DNA of 64,000 nucleotides from Methylobacterium indicum (lineage in GTDB: Bacteria; Pseudomonadota; Alphaproteobacteria; Rhizobiales; Beijerinckiaceae). The notes beneath the pieces are model-generated. The model was not told the DNA's origin, made no database searches, and saw only the letters and a program-made list of their open reading frames with translations. The DNA is taken from the NCBI RefSeq assembly GCF_001043895.1, contig NZ_JTHF01000068.1, positions 1-64,000 on the forward strand. Direction: 5' to 3'. Shown here one piece after another: positions 1 to 8,011 of this stretch. The translations under genes and the position numbers were made by a program. Every line of letters begins with the position of its first letter. The stretch's first letter is position 1.

Positions 1-1
1 G

Positions 2-766
2 GGTGCCACCGGGTCCGCGGGTGCCACCGGTTCCCAGGGCGCGACGGGGGCCCAGGGTGCCACCGGGTCCGCGGGTGCCACGGGCGCGACCGGTCCGACG
101 GGTGCCGACGGCCCGACCGGGGCCACCGGCCCGACCGGTCCGGTCATCTGCTTCGCGTCCGGAACGATGATCCTGACGCCGGAGGGTGAGCGTCCGGTCG
201 AGGCCCTGCGGCCCGGCGACGCCGTCGTCACCGCTTCGGGCGAGACGGTCGCCGTCGCTTGGGTCGGCCACCGCCATCTCGACCTGCGGCGCCATCCGCA
301 GCCCGAGCGGGCCCAGCCGGTCCGGGTCGCCGCGCACGCCTTCGGCCCCGGCCTGCCGCACCGCGACCTCGTCGTCTCGCCCGGCCACGCGCTCTTCGTC
401 GAGGACGTGCTGATCCCGGCCGGTGTGCTCGTCAACGGCACGTCGGTGGTGCAGCTCGACCGCTCGGAGGTGGTCTACCACCACGTCGAGCTGGCGGTGC
501 ACGACGTCCTGGTCGCCGACGGCCTGCCCGCCGAGAGCTACCTCGATTGCGGCAACCGCGGCACCTTCGAGAACCACGACGGCCCGGTCACCCTGCACCC
601 GGACCTCGTCGCCTCGGCGCTGAACCTGGAGCTGGCCTGCGCGCCGGTCGTCCTCCACGGCCCGGTCGTCGAGCGGGTCCGGGCCCGGCTCGCCGCCAAG
701 GCCGAGGTCGAGGCCGAGGTCAAGGCCGGGCGCTCGGTCCTCGCGCGCCTCTTGCGGCGGGCTTGA
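2..766 (+). CDS. Collagen-like repeat / Hint-domain protein, 5' end outside window
   Basis: The frame is open from base 2, so the N-terminus lies outside the window; the stop is at 764-766. The first ~50 visible codons are Gly-X-Y triplets rich in Ala, Thr and Pro (G-A-T-G-S, G-P-T-G), typical of bacterial collagen-like stalks. They run into a Hint_2-type domain beginning CFASGTMILTPEG, followed by RPGDAV and a VVSPGHALFV block with the conserved His. Such Hint domains belong to the hedgehog/intein autoprocessing fold, so a self-cleaving or surface-displayed protein is likely, but cleavage is inferred. The repeat DNA is low-complexity. The glycosyltransferase downstream is on the same strand, 217 bp away. 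Family confidence is good; the biological role is unknown. Confidence 0.8.
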   Translation, partial: GATGSAGATGSQGATGAQGATGSAGATGATGPTGADGPTGATGPTGPVICFASGTMILTPEGERPVEALRPGDAVVTASGETVAVAWVGHRHLDLRRHPQPERAQPVRVAAHAFGPGLPHRDLVVSPGHALFVEDVLIPAGVLVNGTSVVQLDRSEVVYHHVELAVHDVLVADGLPAESYLDCGNRGTFENHDGPVTLHPDLVASALNLELACAPVVLHGPVVERVRARLAAKAEVEAEVKAGRSVLARLLRRA

Positions 767-983
767 GGACGCCGCGCCGGCTCCGGCCGGCGCGACCTTC
801 CGCGACGAACCCGGCCCGCGGCGCCCCGACGGGCGCGCCGCGGGCCTCGTCGTGACAGGGCCGCGGCAGCCCGGGGGAGGCGATTCCACCCAGGCCGCGT
901 CCCGGACTCATTCTCGGATCATCCCCGCCCGAACCGTCTCACCCGGCGATCCCCGGCGCCTCCGCCCGTCACCAGGAACCCGC

Positions 984-3938
984 ATGACCCCATCCGGCCA
1001 GACCGTCTGCCTCGCGATGATCGTCAAGAACGAGGCGCCGGTGATCCGCCGGTGCCTGGAATCGGTGCGCCCGCTCATCGATCACTGGATCGTCGTCGAT
1101 ACCGGCTCCACCGACGGGACCCAGGACCGGGTGCGGGCAATCCTGGCCGACCTGCCGGGCGAGTTGGTCGAGCGCCCTTGGGTCGATTTCGCCCATAACC
1201 GCTCCGAGGCCCTGGCGCTGGCGCGCGCCCACGGCACCTACACCCTGGTCATCGACGCCGACGACGAGATGCTCCTGCCGCCCGGCTACGGGCTGCCCGA
1301 CCTCACGGCGGAGGCCTACGAGGTCACCATCACGGATGCCCCGCTGACCTACCGGCGGATCCAGCTGGTGCGGAACACCCTGCCGTGGCGCTACCGCGGG
1401 GTGCTGCACGAATTCGTCGAATGTCCGGAAGCGACGAACCGCGCCGTCATCGACCTGACCATGCGGCGCAACCACGACGGCGCCCGCCGCCGCGACGGCG
1501 AGACCTACCGGCGCGACGCCGCGATCCTGGAGGCGGCGCTGGCGACGGAGACGGACCCGTTCTTCATCGCCCGCTACACCTTCTACCTCGCCCAGAGCTA
1601 CCGCGATTACGGCGCCCACGAGCAGGCGGTGGCCGCCTACCTGCGGCGGGCGGATCTCGGATACTGGCAGGAGGAGGTCTACGTCGCGCTGCTTGCCGCC
1701 GCCCGGCTGATGCCGGGCCTCGGGCGCCCCGTGGACGACACCCTGGCGGTCTGTCGCCGGGCGATCGCGCTCTGCCCGCACCGGGTCGAGGCCCATCACT
1801 ATGCCAGCCACGTCTGCCGCCTCGCCGAGCGCTACGAGGAGGGCTTCCGCTTGGCCGAAGCCGCGTTGACCTTCAGGCTGCCGGAGGGCGCCCTGTTCAT
1901 CGAGCCCTGGATCTACGACTACGGCCTGCGGGACGAATACGCGGTCAACGCCTACTGGGCCGGCCATTACTGGCACAGCCTTGCCGCCTGCCTCGACCTC
2001 ATGGCCTGCCCGACGGCGCCGGAGGGCGAGCGCCAGCGCTTCGCCGTCAATGCCCGCTTCGCCCTCGAGAAGCTGCCGATCCCCCTCGAAGGGCGGCGCG
2101 GCTTCCTGCAGACGACCCGCCCGGGCCTCGCCCCGAGCGACTTGCCGGGCTTCTGGTCCGGCTTGACCCGCGCCGCGCCCTGGGTGCCGACGCGCCCGCA
2201 GGGCGGAACGGAGCTGATGCACGAGGGCCTGTCGCGGCGTCTCGGGCCGGCGCTCGCGGGTATTCAGCTCTGCCTCAACGGCTACGACGAGGGCCGGATC
2301 GACGGGCGCCCGCTCGTGGTCTGGATCCACCACGCCCCCGACCAGCCGGCCGTGGCCTGGCTCCGCGAGCCGGCCAAGGTCGCCCGCGTGGCGCGCTTCG
2401 TCTTCGTCTCCGAGTGGCAGCGGGCGCAGTACCTCGCCACCTTCGCCCTCCCGGCCGAGCGCTGCCTGGTGCTGCGCAACGCCACCGAGGTGCCGGAGCG
2501 CGACCGCGCCCCCGGCCGGCGCCGTCCCCTCAAGGTCGCCTATACCAGCACGCCCTATCGCGGGCTGTCGGTGCTGCTGGACGCCTGGGCGCAGGCCGCG
2601 CCCGAGGCGGCCGAGCTGCACGTCTGGTCGTCGCACAAGCTCTACGGCCCGGGTGCCGACGACGCGCCCTACGCCGAACTCTATGCCCGGGCGGCGGCGC
2701 TGCCGAACGTGCACTACCACGGGCTCCTGCCCAATGCCGAGCTGCGCGCGGCGCTGGCCGACATCGACATCCTGGCCTATCCGAACACCTTCGCGGAAAC
2801 CTCCTGCATCGCCGTCATCGAGGCGATGGCGGCGGGCTGCCGGGTGATCTGCCCGAGCCACGGAGCGCTGCCGGAGACCACCGCCGGTTTTGCCCGCCTC
2901 TACCCCTTCGTCGCCGATCCGGCCGAGCACGCGCGCGTCTTCGCAGCGATCCTCGCCGAGGAAATCGCCGATCCGTGGCGGGGGGAACCCGAGCGGGCGG
3001 CGGCCCAGCAGGCGCATTGCCGCCTGACCTACGACTGGACCGCCCGCGTGCCGGAGTGGCAGCGCCTGATCGGGGGCTTGCGCGCGCCCGCACCCGCGCC
3101 TCGTTTCGCGCCGAGCTTCCGCCGGGTCGAGGCGCGACACGGCGCCTTCCTGGTGGTGGAGCAGGACTTCATCGGCCGGACGATCGCCCAGACCGGCGAG
3201 TGGGAGCCGCACCTGATCGACTTCGCCCGCCTGGTCCTCGACGAGGCCTCGCACGTCGTCGATCTCGGCGCCAATCTCGGCTACCACACGGTCCGGCTCG
3301 CCGGCCTCGTCCCGCGCGGCTCGGTCCACGCCTTCGAGCCGCTCGACCTGTGCTTCTCGCTCCTGCAGCAGAACGTGCTGGCCAACCGCTGCGACCACGT
3401 CCGCACCTACAAGATGGCGGTGACCGACCGCTCCGGCGACACGGTCGAGATGGAGCCGCTGGAGGCGACCCTGACGGCGGCCGGCACCGTCAATATCGGC
3501 CATACCGGCATCGGCCGGAGCAGCGCCGGCCAGGCCGGAGACCTCGTCTTCACGGTCCGGCTCGACGACCTGCCCCTGCCGCCGATCGCCCTCGTCAAGA
3601 TGGACATCCAGGGCGCGGAGGCCGCGGCGCTCGCCGGGATGCAGGACCTCATCGCCCGTGACCGCCCGGTTCTGTTCATCGAGATCGAGGAGGAGCACCT
3701 GCGCCGGCACGGCTCCAGCTCCAAGGCGGTGATGGAGCACCTGCTCGGCCTCGGCTACAGCCTCCTGCGGATCCGCAACGAGTGGCCGACCGACCACCTG
3801 GCGATCCCCAACGAGCGCGCCGACCTCATCGCCCGCTGCCGCGGCCAGACGCAGTACGCGACGGACTGGATCGCCGGCTCGCGGGTCGAGCTGCATTTCG
3901 AGACGACGCATCACTACGCGTCGGTCGTGGCGTCGTGA
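984..3938 (+). CDS. GT2 - GT4 - FkbM methyltransferase three-domain fusion
   Basis: A 984-residue cytoplasmic protein with three recognisable parts. Residues ~5-200 are a family-2 glycosyltransferase (CLAMIVKNE start, DTGSTDGT, acidic motif IDADDE near residue 90). Residues ~200-330 look helical, TPR-like. Residues ~500-690 are a GT-B (GT4-type) glycosyltransferase with NTFAETSCIAVIEAMAAG near residue 600. Residues ~740-940 are an FkbM-type SAM methyltransferase (VVDLGANLGYH, then VKMDIQGAE). The ATG at 984 follows AGGAA and begins exactly at the GT2 domain; an in-frame ATG at 852 would add an unconserved 44 residues. Such fusions usually build or cap surface glycans or glycosylate proteins; the acceptor is unknown. 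The next gene starts 76 bp downstream. Confidence 0.85.
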   Translation: MTPSGQTVCLAMIVKNEAPVIRRCLESVRPLIDHWIVVDTGSTDGTQDRVRAILADLPGELVERPWVDFAHNRSEALALARAHGTYTLVIDADDEMLLPPGYGLPDLTAEAYEVTITDAPLTYRRIQLVRNTLPWRYRGVLHEFVECPEATNRAVIDLTMRRNHDGARRRDGETYRRDAAILEAALATETDPFFIARYTFYLAQSYRDYGAHEQAVAAYLRRADLGYWQEEVYVALLAAARLMPGLGRPVDDTLAVCRRAIALCPHRVEAHHYASHVCRLAERYEEGFRLAEAALTFRLPEGALFIEPWIYDYGLRDEYAVNAYWAGHYWHSLAACLDLMACPTAPEGERQRFAVNARFALEKLPIPLEGRRGFLQTTRPGLAPSDLPGFWSGLTRAAPWVPTRPQGGTELMHEGLSRRLGPALAGIQLCLNGYDEGRIDGRPLVVWIHHAPDQPAVAWLREPAKVARVARFVFVSEWQRAQYLATFALPAERCLVLRNATEVPERDRAPGRRRPLKVAYTSTPYRGLSVLLDAWAQAAPEAAELHVWSSHKLYGPGADDAPYAELYARAAALPNVHYHGLLPNAELRAALADIDILAYPNTFAETSCIAVIEAMAAGCRVICPSHGALPETTAGFARLYPFVADPAEHARVFAAILAEEIADPWRGEPERAAAQQAHCRLTYDWTARVPEWQRLIGGLRAPAPAPRFAPSFRRVEARHGAFLVVEQDFIGRTIAQTGEWEPHLIDFARLVLDEASHVVDLGANLGYHTVRLAGLVPRGSVHAFEPLDLCFSLLQQNVLANRCDHVRTYKMAVTDRSGDTVEMEPLEATLTAAGTVNIGHTGIGRSSAGQAGDLVFTVRLDDLPLPPIALVKMDIQGAEAAALAGMQDLIARDRPVLFIEIEEEHLRRHGSSSKAVMEHLLGLGYSLLRIRNEWPTDHLAIPNERADLIARCRGQTQYATDWIAGSRVELHFETTHHYASVVAS

Positions 3939-4014
3939 CGGGCGCCAGCCGGTCCGGCGCCCGCTCCGCCGTCGCGCCCGATACCCCGGATGGCCGTCGT
4001 TTCCCCGGCGCGCC

Positions 4015-4698
4015 ATGACGAGAGCCAGCGACGACGACCTCATCGCCCGCTCCGGGCTGTTCGACGTCAACCACTACCTGCTCGAATCGCCCGATGTCGT
4101 GGCGGACGGGGCGGATCCGCTGGAGCATTTCTGCCGCTTCGGCGCCCGCGAGGGTCGGCGCCCGAACCTCTATTGCGATCCAGCCTGGTACGCAGCGCTG
4201 TATCTCGGCGGGAATCCGGAGGGCGTGAACCCGCTCTGCCACTATATCCGGATCGGCGAGCGCTCAGGCTACCGGCCAATCCCCTATTTCGAGCCGGCCT
4301 GGTACGCGCGCGTCTACGCCTTGCGCCCCGGCACCTCTGCGCTGCGGCACTACCTCACCCATCGCCGCAGCCAGCTCTACGCACCCAATTCCCGCTTCGA
4401 CCTCGCCCACTACCTCGCGCGCTACGGCGCCGAGATCGGCCGCAACCGCGACGCCTTCGCGCACCTGCTGCGCCACGGCGCGCGGCGGGATCTCGCCTCG
4501 TCGGCGGATTTCGACGCGGCAGCGTACCGGGTGCGGCATGGCCTTCCGGCGCAACCCGCCTCGGCGCTCATCGCCGATCAGGAGGCGTGCAACCCGCTGG
4601 TCCACCGCCTGACGCAGGAGGCCGCCGAGGAACAGGCCCGGCGGTCGGGTGCGGGGCGATCCTCGTGGTGGCGGTGCCTCCTGAACCGCACCCGATGA
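4015..4698 (+). CDS. Repeat protein of the kind found beside polysaccharide glycosyltransferases
   Basis: A 227-residue protein without signal peptide or membrane helix. It carries about four copies of a ~45-residue unit built as F-D-x3-Y-L ... P-L-x-H-[FY]-x3-G-x2-E-G-R-x-P (FDVNHYL, DPAWYAALY, EPAWYARVY, FDLAHYL). The unit is known from N- or C-terminal regions of large bacterial glycosyltransferases and rhamnan-synthesis-type proteins. Its position behind the GT2-GT4-FkbM gene supports a glycan-related role, perhaps a detached accessory module. The ATG at 4015 lies inside a continuous frame; the preceding spacer has no strong ribosome binding site. Its function is not known. Confidence 0.7.
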   Translation: MTRASDDDLIARSGLFDVNHYLLESPDVVADGADPLEHFCRFGAREGRRPNLYCDPAWYAALYLGGNPEGVNPLCHYIRIGERSGYRPIPYFEPAWYARVYALRPGTSALRHYLTHRRSQLYAPNSRFDLAHYLARYGAEIGRNRDAFAHLLRHGARRDLASSADFDAAAYRVRHGLPAQPASALIADQEACNPLVHRLTQEAAEEQARRSGAGRSSWWRCLLNRTR

Positions 4699-4731
4699 CG
4701 ATGCGCCGGTCGCTGCGCGGCCGGCGCATCG
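4699..4731. terminator. Hairpin between convergent genes
   Basis: An 11-bp perfect stem (4699-4709 with 4721-4731) around an 11-nt loop starts directly after the stop codon of the plus-strand gene and ends 16 bp before the stop of the minus-strand small gene. There is no T-tract, so termination efficiency is uncertain; placement suggests a bidirectional terminator. Confidence 0.5.
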
Positions 4732-4746
4732 CGCGGGGATCGCGCC

Positions 4747-4848
4747 TCAGTTCAGGAGGGTTTTCGGCTTCACCAGCGTGCCGCGAGCGGAGAGGAACGC
4801 CACCACGATCCACGGGCAGACGAAGACCAGGAAGAACAGCAAGCCCAT
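4747..4848 (-). CDS. 33-residue single-helix membrane protein (small ORF)
   Basis: The ORF reads MGLLFFLVFVCPWIVVAFLS, then ARGTLVKPKTLLN. It is one hydrophobic helix of about 19 residues followed by a short basic tail, as expected of an inner-membrane peptide with its C-terminus in the cytoplasm. The ribosome binding site is excellent: GAAGGAGG with 6 nt to the ATG at 4848. It lies 81 bp downstream of the psiE-like gene on the same strand, as the last cistron of the crtD-crtC-psiE unit, and a strong hairpin follows. The RBS and composition argue that it is real. No family is recognised. Confidence 0.6.
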   Translation of the reverse strand: MGLLFFLVFVCPWIVVAFLSARGTLVKPKTLLN

Positions 4849-4929
4849 CACGCGCCTCCTTCGGTTTCACCGGATTCCAACCCCGTCAATGCCGTGCGGC
4901 CGGCGGGGGTTGCACGCCTCGGCCCCACG

Positions 4930-5457
4930 CTACTCCTCTCCCGCCGGCGCGCCGGTGTCCCGGGCGCGGTGGAGCAGGAAGATCGACGCCACCATCACCA
5001 GGATCAGCCCGGCGAGCACGCCGAGCTCGATCATCGAGGCGCGAAACAAGGCCTCCTTCTGCGGGCTCCACTCGGTGGCGTGCATCTGCTCGGCAGTCTG
5101 GAGCGTCAGCACCAGCACGCGCCGGATCGAGGCGATCAGCCCGACGATCAGGAACGGCTCGCAGGTCAGCCGGCCCGAGCGCATCGACACCCGCACCGTG
5201 TGCAGGATCTCGACCAGCATCAGCAGGAAGAGCAGCCGGTCGACCACGTCGAGGAGCTGCGCGGCGGCGCCGACCGCGGTCACCGCCTTGAGGGTCATGC
5301 CGGCGGCATCGATCAGCGCCATCACGGCGGTCAGCGCCAGGAGCACGCCCAAAGCCGCGTAGATCGCGTGCTCGGTATGCAGGAAGACGAAAGCCGAGAG
5401 CCGGGTCAGCCACCCGCCCTCCTTCTCGGCCTTCTCCAGTTTCGCGGTCTCCACCAT
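4930..5457 (-). CDS. PsiE-family (phosphate-starvation-inducible E) membrane protein
   Basis: A 175-residue protein with a charged N-terminus and four hydrophobic segments (roughly residues 27-50, 66-88, 102-122 and 145-165). The pattern HTEHAIYAALGVLLAL, DRLLFLLMLVEILHTV, EPFLIVGLIASIRRVLVLT is typical of PsiE/DUF-type four-helix inner-membrane proteins. Their function is poorly defined; Escherichia coli psiE responds to phosphate starvation. The gene starts 32 bp after the crtC stop on the same strand, so it is probably transcribed with crtDC from the operator-bearing promoter near 7.9 kb. A link to phototrophy is inferred only from this arrangement. Confidence 0.75.
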   Translation of the reverse strand: MVETAKLEKAEKEGGWLTRLSAFVFLHTEHAIYAALGVLLALTAVMALIDAAGMTLKAVTAVGAAAQLLDVVDRLLFLLMLVEILHTVRVSMRSGRLTCEPFLIVGLIASIRRVLVLTLQTAEQMHATEWSPQKEALFRASMIELGVLAGLILVMVASIFLLHRARDTGAPAGEE

Positions 5458-5489
5458 GGCGGTCTCCGGGGGCGGGTGGCGCGGCAGGC

Positions 5490-6344
5490 TCAATGCCGGG
5501 GACGGGGCATGCGAAAGGGCAGCATGAACCGCACCAGCGGGTGGGTGAGCCGGTCGCAGTCGAGCGATTCGTGGACCGGCCGCACCGCCTCGCCGCAGAT
5601 CCGCGCCGAGAGGAGCGAGCGGGAGTAGAACGGTGCGTCCTCGAAGCGGCGCAGCAGAGCGGCCTGCCCGTCGTCGCTGCGGGTGGCGCGGGGCAAGCGC
5701 CAGAGCGTGCGCGGGAGCGCGGCAGGGACCGGCGGCGCGATCGGGCGCGGGGTGCCGTCGGGGTCGAAGCGCAGGGACAGGTCCTGGCGGCTGCCGTCGC
5801 GCCGCTCGACGTCGTAGAGGATCGCCGCGCCGTGCGTCAGCGTCGCGCGCGACCAGGTCCAGCTCCTGAAGGAGTCCTCCAAGGGCACGTCGCCCTCGTT
5901 GGTGTCGAAATAGGCGTGGCCGCTCCAGCGCAACGAGGGCTTGTCGAACGCGACCTCGACCCGCGAGGAGGGAGCGAGCGGCCACCAGCGGTGGCGGCCC
6001 TCGCCGTCGAGGGTGAAGGGGGCGGGCGTGAACCCGCCGGGGCGGACCCGGATCGTGCCCGCGAGCCGCGAGGGTAGGGGGGTCGTCACCTCGTCGACCC
6101 GGATCGTCAGGCTGGTGCCGTCCCAGTCGAGGGAGCTCGGGCCGATGGCGAGCGAGGTGGCGGTCCGGTTCACGTGGCGGCGGCTGCGCTCGGTCATCGC
6201 CCAGGCCTTGGGGCGACCGTACAGCACCACGTTGATCGCCGAATGGTTGATCGGGTCGCCGCGCCCGCTCCAGGCGTAGTAGGGCGAGAACACGCTGCCG
6301 AGGAACGCGATGATCGTGAGGCCGTGCTGCCCGTCGTCGCTCAC
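5490..6344 (-). CDS. crtC: Carotenoid 1,2-hydratase (hydroxyneurosporene synthase)
   Basis: CrtC adds water to the C1-C2 double bond of neurosporene or lycopene, the first step towards spirilloxanthin-type carotenoids. Recognisable blocks are IIAFLGSVFSPYYAW, DPINHSAINVVLYG, WAMTER near the start, and SLRWSGHAYFDTNEGD in the middle. The chosen GTG at 6344 overlaps the crtD stop (GTGA) and gives 284 residues. However, family-like sequence in the same frame (PRFDLPVAPGGYAWWYVDA) continues upstream to about 6404, inside crtD, with no ATG, GTG or TTG until an ATG at 6683. The true start is therefore unresolved. It is followed at 32 bp by a psiE-like gene. Confidence 0.88.
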   Translation of the reverse strand: MSDDGQHGLTIIAFLGSVFSPYYAWSGRGDPINHSAINVVLYGRPKAWAMTERSRRHVNRTATSLAIGPSSLDWDGTSLTIRVDEVTTPLPSRLAGTIRVRPGGFTPAPFTLDGEGRHRWWPLAPSSRVEVAFDKPSLRWSGHAYFDTNEGDVPLEDSFRSWTWSRATLTHGAAILYDVERRDGSRQDLSLRFDPDGTPRPIAPPVPAALPRTLWRLPRATRSDDGQAALLRRFEDAPFYSRSLLSARICGEAVRPVHESLDCDRLTHPLVRFMLPFRMPRPRH

Positions 6345-7867
6345 CGCATCGACGTACCACCAGGCATAGCCGCCCGGCGCGACGGGGAGGTCGAAGCGAG
6401 GTCCTGCAGAAGGCTCGCCGCCGCGAGCCGCCCCGATTGCGCCGCCATCGGCACGCCCGGCCCCGGATGGGCGCTGCCCCCCGCCAGGTAGAGCCCCGGC
6501 AGCTTCGTGCGCGCGCCCGGACGGCGGAACGACGCCATCCAGCCGTGCGACGCCCGGCCGTAGAGCGCCCCGCCCGTCGCCGGAAACAATTTTTCGAAAT
6601 CCGCCGGCGTCGTGGTGGTTTGCGCCGTCTCGTCGATCGTCAGGCCGCAGGCGGAGAGCCGCCGGCTCATCGTGTCGTGGCATCGGGCGATCTCCTGAGG
6701 CGACAGGGCGGCGCCGCGGGCCGGCGCGTTGACGAGGCAGAGCAGGGCTTCCGGCGCCTCCGGCGGCGCGCCGTCATCGCCACGATCCTGCGCGCAGACG
6801 TAGACGGTCGGGTCCCGCGGCGGGCGGGCGCGGTCGGTGAGGTCGGCGAACTCGGCGGCGTAGTCGCCCGAGAAGAAGACGTTGTGGCGCACGAGCGGAA
6901 AGCCCTCGGGCCGCCCCGCCACCGCGAAGGTCACCGCCGAGAGCGAGCGCTCGCGCTCCGGTACCGGATCGGCCGCCCGGGCGCCCTCCGGCCCGAACAG
7001 CCCCTCGGCCAGGGCGGCGGCGTCGCAATTCGCCACCACGGCGGTGGCGGGCAGCCGCTCGCCGGTGGCGAGGAGAACGCCGGCGACCCGCCCGCCCTCG
7101 ACCAGGATCCGCTCGACGGCGGTGCCGTAGCGCAGCTCCGCCCCGTGCTCGGCGGCGAGTTCCGCCACGGCGCCCGCCAGCCGCGACAGGCCCCCCGCCA
7201 CGGTCCAGACCCCCGCCATCTCGACATGCGCCACCAGCATCAGGGTCGCGGGGGCGGAAAACGGCGAGGAGCCGCAATAGGTGGCGTAGCGGCCGAAGAG
7301 CTGGCGCAGGCGCGGATCGCGAAAATGCTCGCCCAATGCCGCCCACAGGGTGGTGAAGGGCTGGATCCGCATCAGCCCGCCGAGGCCGCGCGGCCCGGCC
7401 CGCCGCACGAGGTCGAGGGGGCTCGGCCGCTCGCCGCGGATGAACGGTCCTTCGAGGGCGCGGTAGATCGCGCCGGCCTGCTCGCGGAAGCGCAAGAAGC
7501 CCTCGGCCTCCCGGGGACCCGCGAAATCCGCGATGGCCCGGGCGGACCGGTCCGGATCGGCGAAGAGGTCCAGGCGCTCGCCCGCGCCCCAGGCGTGACG
7601 GGCGAGGATGTCGGCCGGCCGCAGGGCGACGCGCCGGGAGAGGTCCGCGCCGCACTCCGAAAAGATCTCGTCGAAGACCCACCGCATGGTGAAGACCGTC
7701 GGCCCGGCCTCGACCGTGAGCGGCCCGGCCGGGACCCGGCGCATCTTGCCGCCGGGAGTTTCCGCCTTCTCGGCCAGGGTCACCGGCAGGCCGGCGGCGG
7801 CGAGCCTCAGGGCGGCGACGAGGCCGCCGATCCCTGCACCGATCACCACCACCCGTTCGTCCGGCAC
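6341..7867 (-). CDS. crtD: Carotenoid 3,4-desaturase (methoxyneurosporene dehydrogenase)
   Basis: A 508-residue FAD-dependent desaturase of the CrtI/CrtD family, acting on the hydroxylated or methoxylated end group. The dinucleotide-binding site VVVIGAGIGGLVAALRLA is at the N-terminus, followed by EAGPTVFTMRWVFDEIF, which is CrtD-like. The C-terminal FAD motif LYLAGGSAHPGPGVPMA is near residue 475. The start is a GTG at 7867 preceded by GGGAGG at 9 nt. The gene is divergent from crtE, and the 144-bp spacer contains two PpsR-type operators. The 3' end overlaps crtC. Confidence 0.93.
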   Translation of the reverse strand: MPDERVVVIGAGIGGLVAALRLAAAGLPVTLAEKAETPGGKMRRVPAGPLTVEAGPTVFTMRWVFDEIFSECGADLSRRVALRPADILARHAWGAGERLDLFADPDRSARAIADFAGPREAEGFLRFREQAGAIYRALEGPFIRGERPSPLDLVRRAGPRGLGGLMRIQPFTTLWAALGEHFRDPRLRQLFGRYATYCGSSPFSAPATLMLVAHVEMAGVWTVAGGLSRLAGAVAELAAEHGAELRYGTAVERILVEGGRVAGVLLATGERLPATAVVANCDAAALAEGLFGPEGARAADPVPERERSLSAVTFAVAGRPEGFPLVRHNVFFSGDYAAEFADLTDRARPPRDPTVYVCAQDRGDDGAPPEAPEALLCLVNAPARGAALSPQEIARCHDTMSRRLSACGLTIDETAQTTTTPADFEKLFPATGGALYGRASHGWMASFRRPGARTKLPGLYLAGGSAHPGPGVPMAAQSGRLAAASLLQDLASTSPSRRAAMPGGTSMR

Positions 7868-7889
7868 GGCGTCGATCCTCCCTCGTCAC

Positions 7890-7907
7890 TGTCAATCTAA
7901 ATTGACA
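7890..7907. promoter_or_regulatory. PpsR/CrtJ-type operator, crtD-crtE spacer, site 1
   Basis: TGTCAATCTAAATTGACA matches the known TGT-N12-ACA palindrome of PpsR/CrtJ exactly. It lies 23 bp upstream of the crtD start and 105 bp upstream of crtE, so it can govern both divergent units. The half-sites contain TTGACA, which could double as a -35 element. Confidence 0.85.
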
Positions 7908-7915
7908 GTTTGAAA

Positions 7916-7933
7916 TGTTCAAACAAAATGACG
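7916..7933. promoter_or_regulatory. PpsR/CrtJ-type operator, crtD-crtE spacer, site 2 (one mismatch)
   Basis: TGTTCAAACAAAATGACG has TGT-N12-ACG, one base from consensus, and begins 8 bp after site 1. Paired sites at this spacing are known for cooperative CrtJ/PpsR binding. Confidence 0.6.
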
Positions 7934-8011
7934 CCTCGACGCGAGGCCCGGGACGACGACGCGAGACGACGGACCGTGACCGGTGCGCGGCAGGATCCCA
8001 AGGAGGAACGC

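Noticed and set aside
1-160. A possible tandem DNA repeat or CRISPR-like array
   Set aside because: The repeats are codon triplets for Gly-X-Y in an open frame, without spacers or a conserved repeat unit.
969-4070. A 1,033-codon open frame antisense to the GT2-GT4-FkbM gene
   Set aside because: It is a codon-bias shadow in high-GC DNA: the sequence is Arg/Gly/Ala-rich without domains, while the plus strand shows three clear enzyme families.
3990-5291. A 433-codon plus-strand frame across the repeat protein and the psiE-like gene
   Set aside because: It crosses a hairpin and two oppositely oriented genes, has no RBS and is low-complexity Arg/Pro/Ala.
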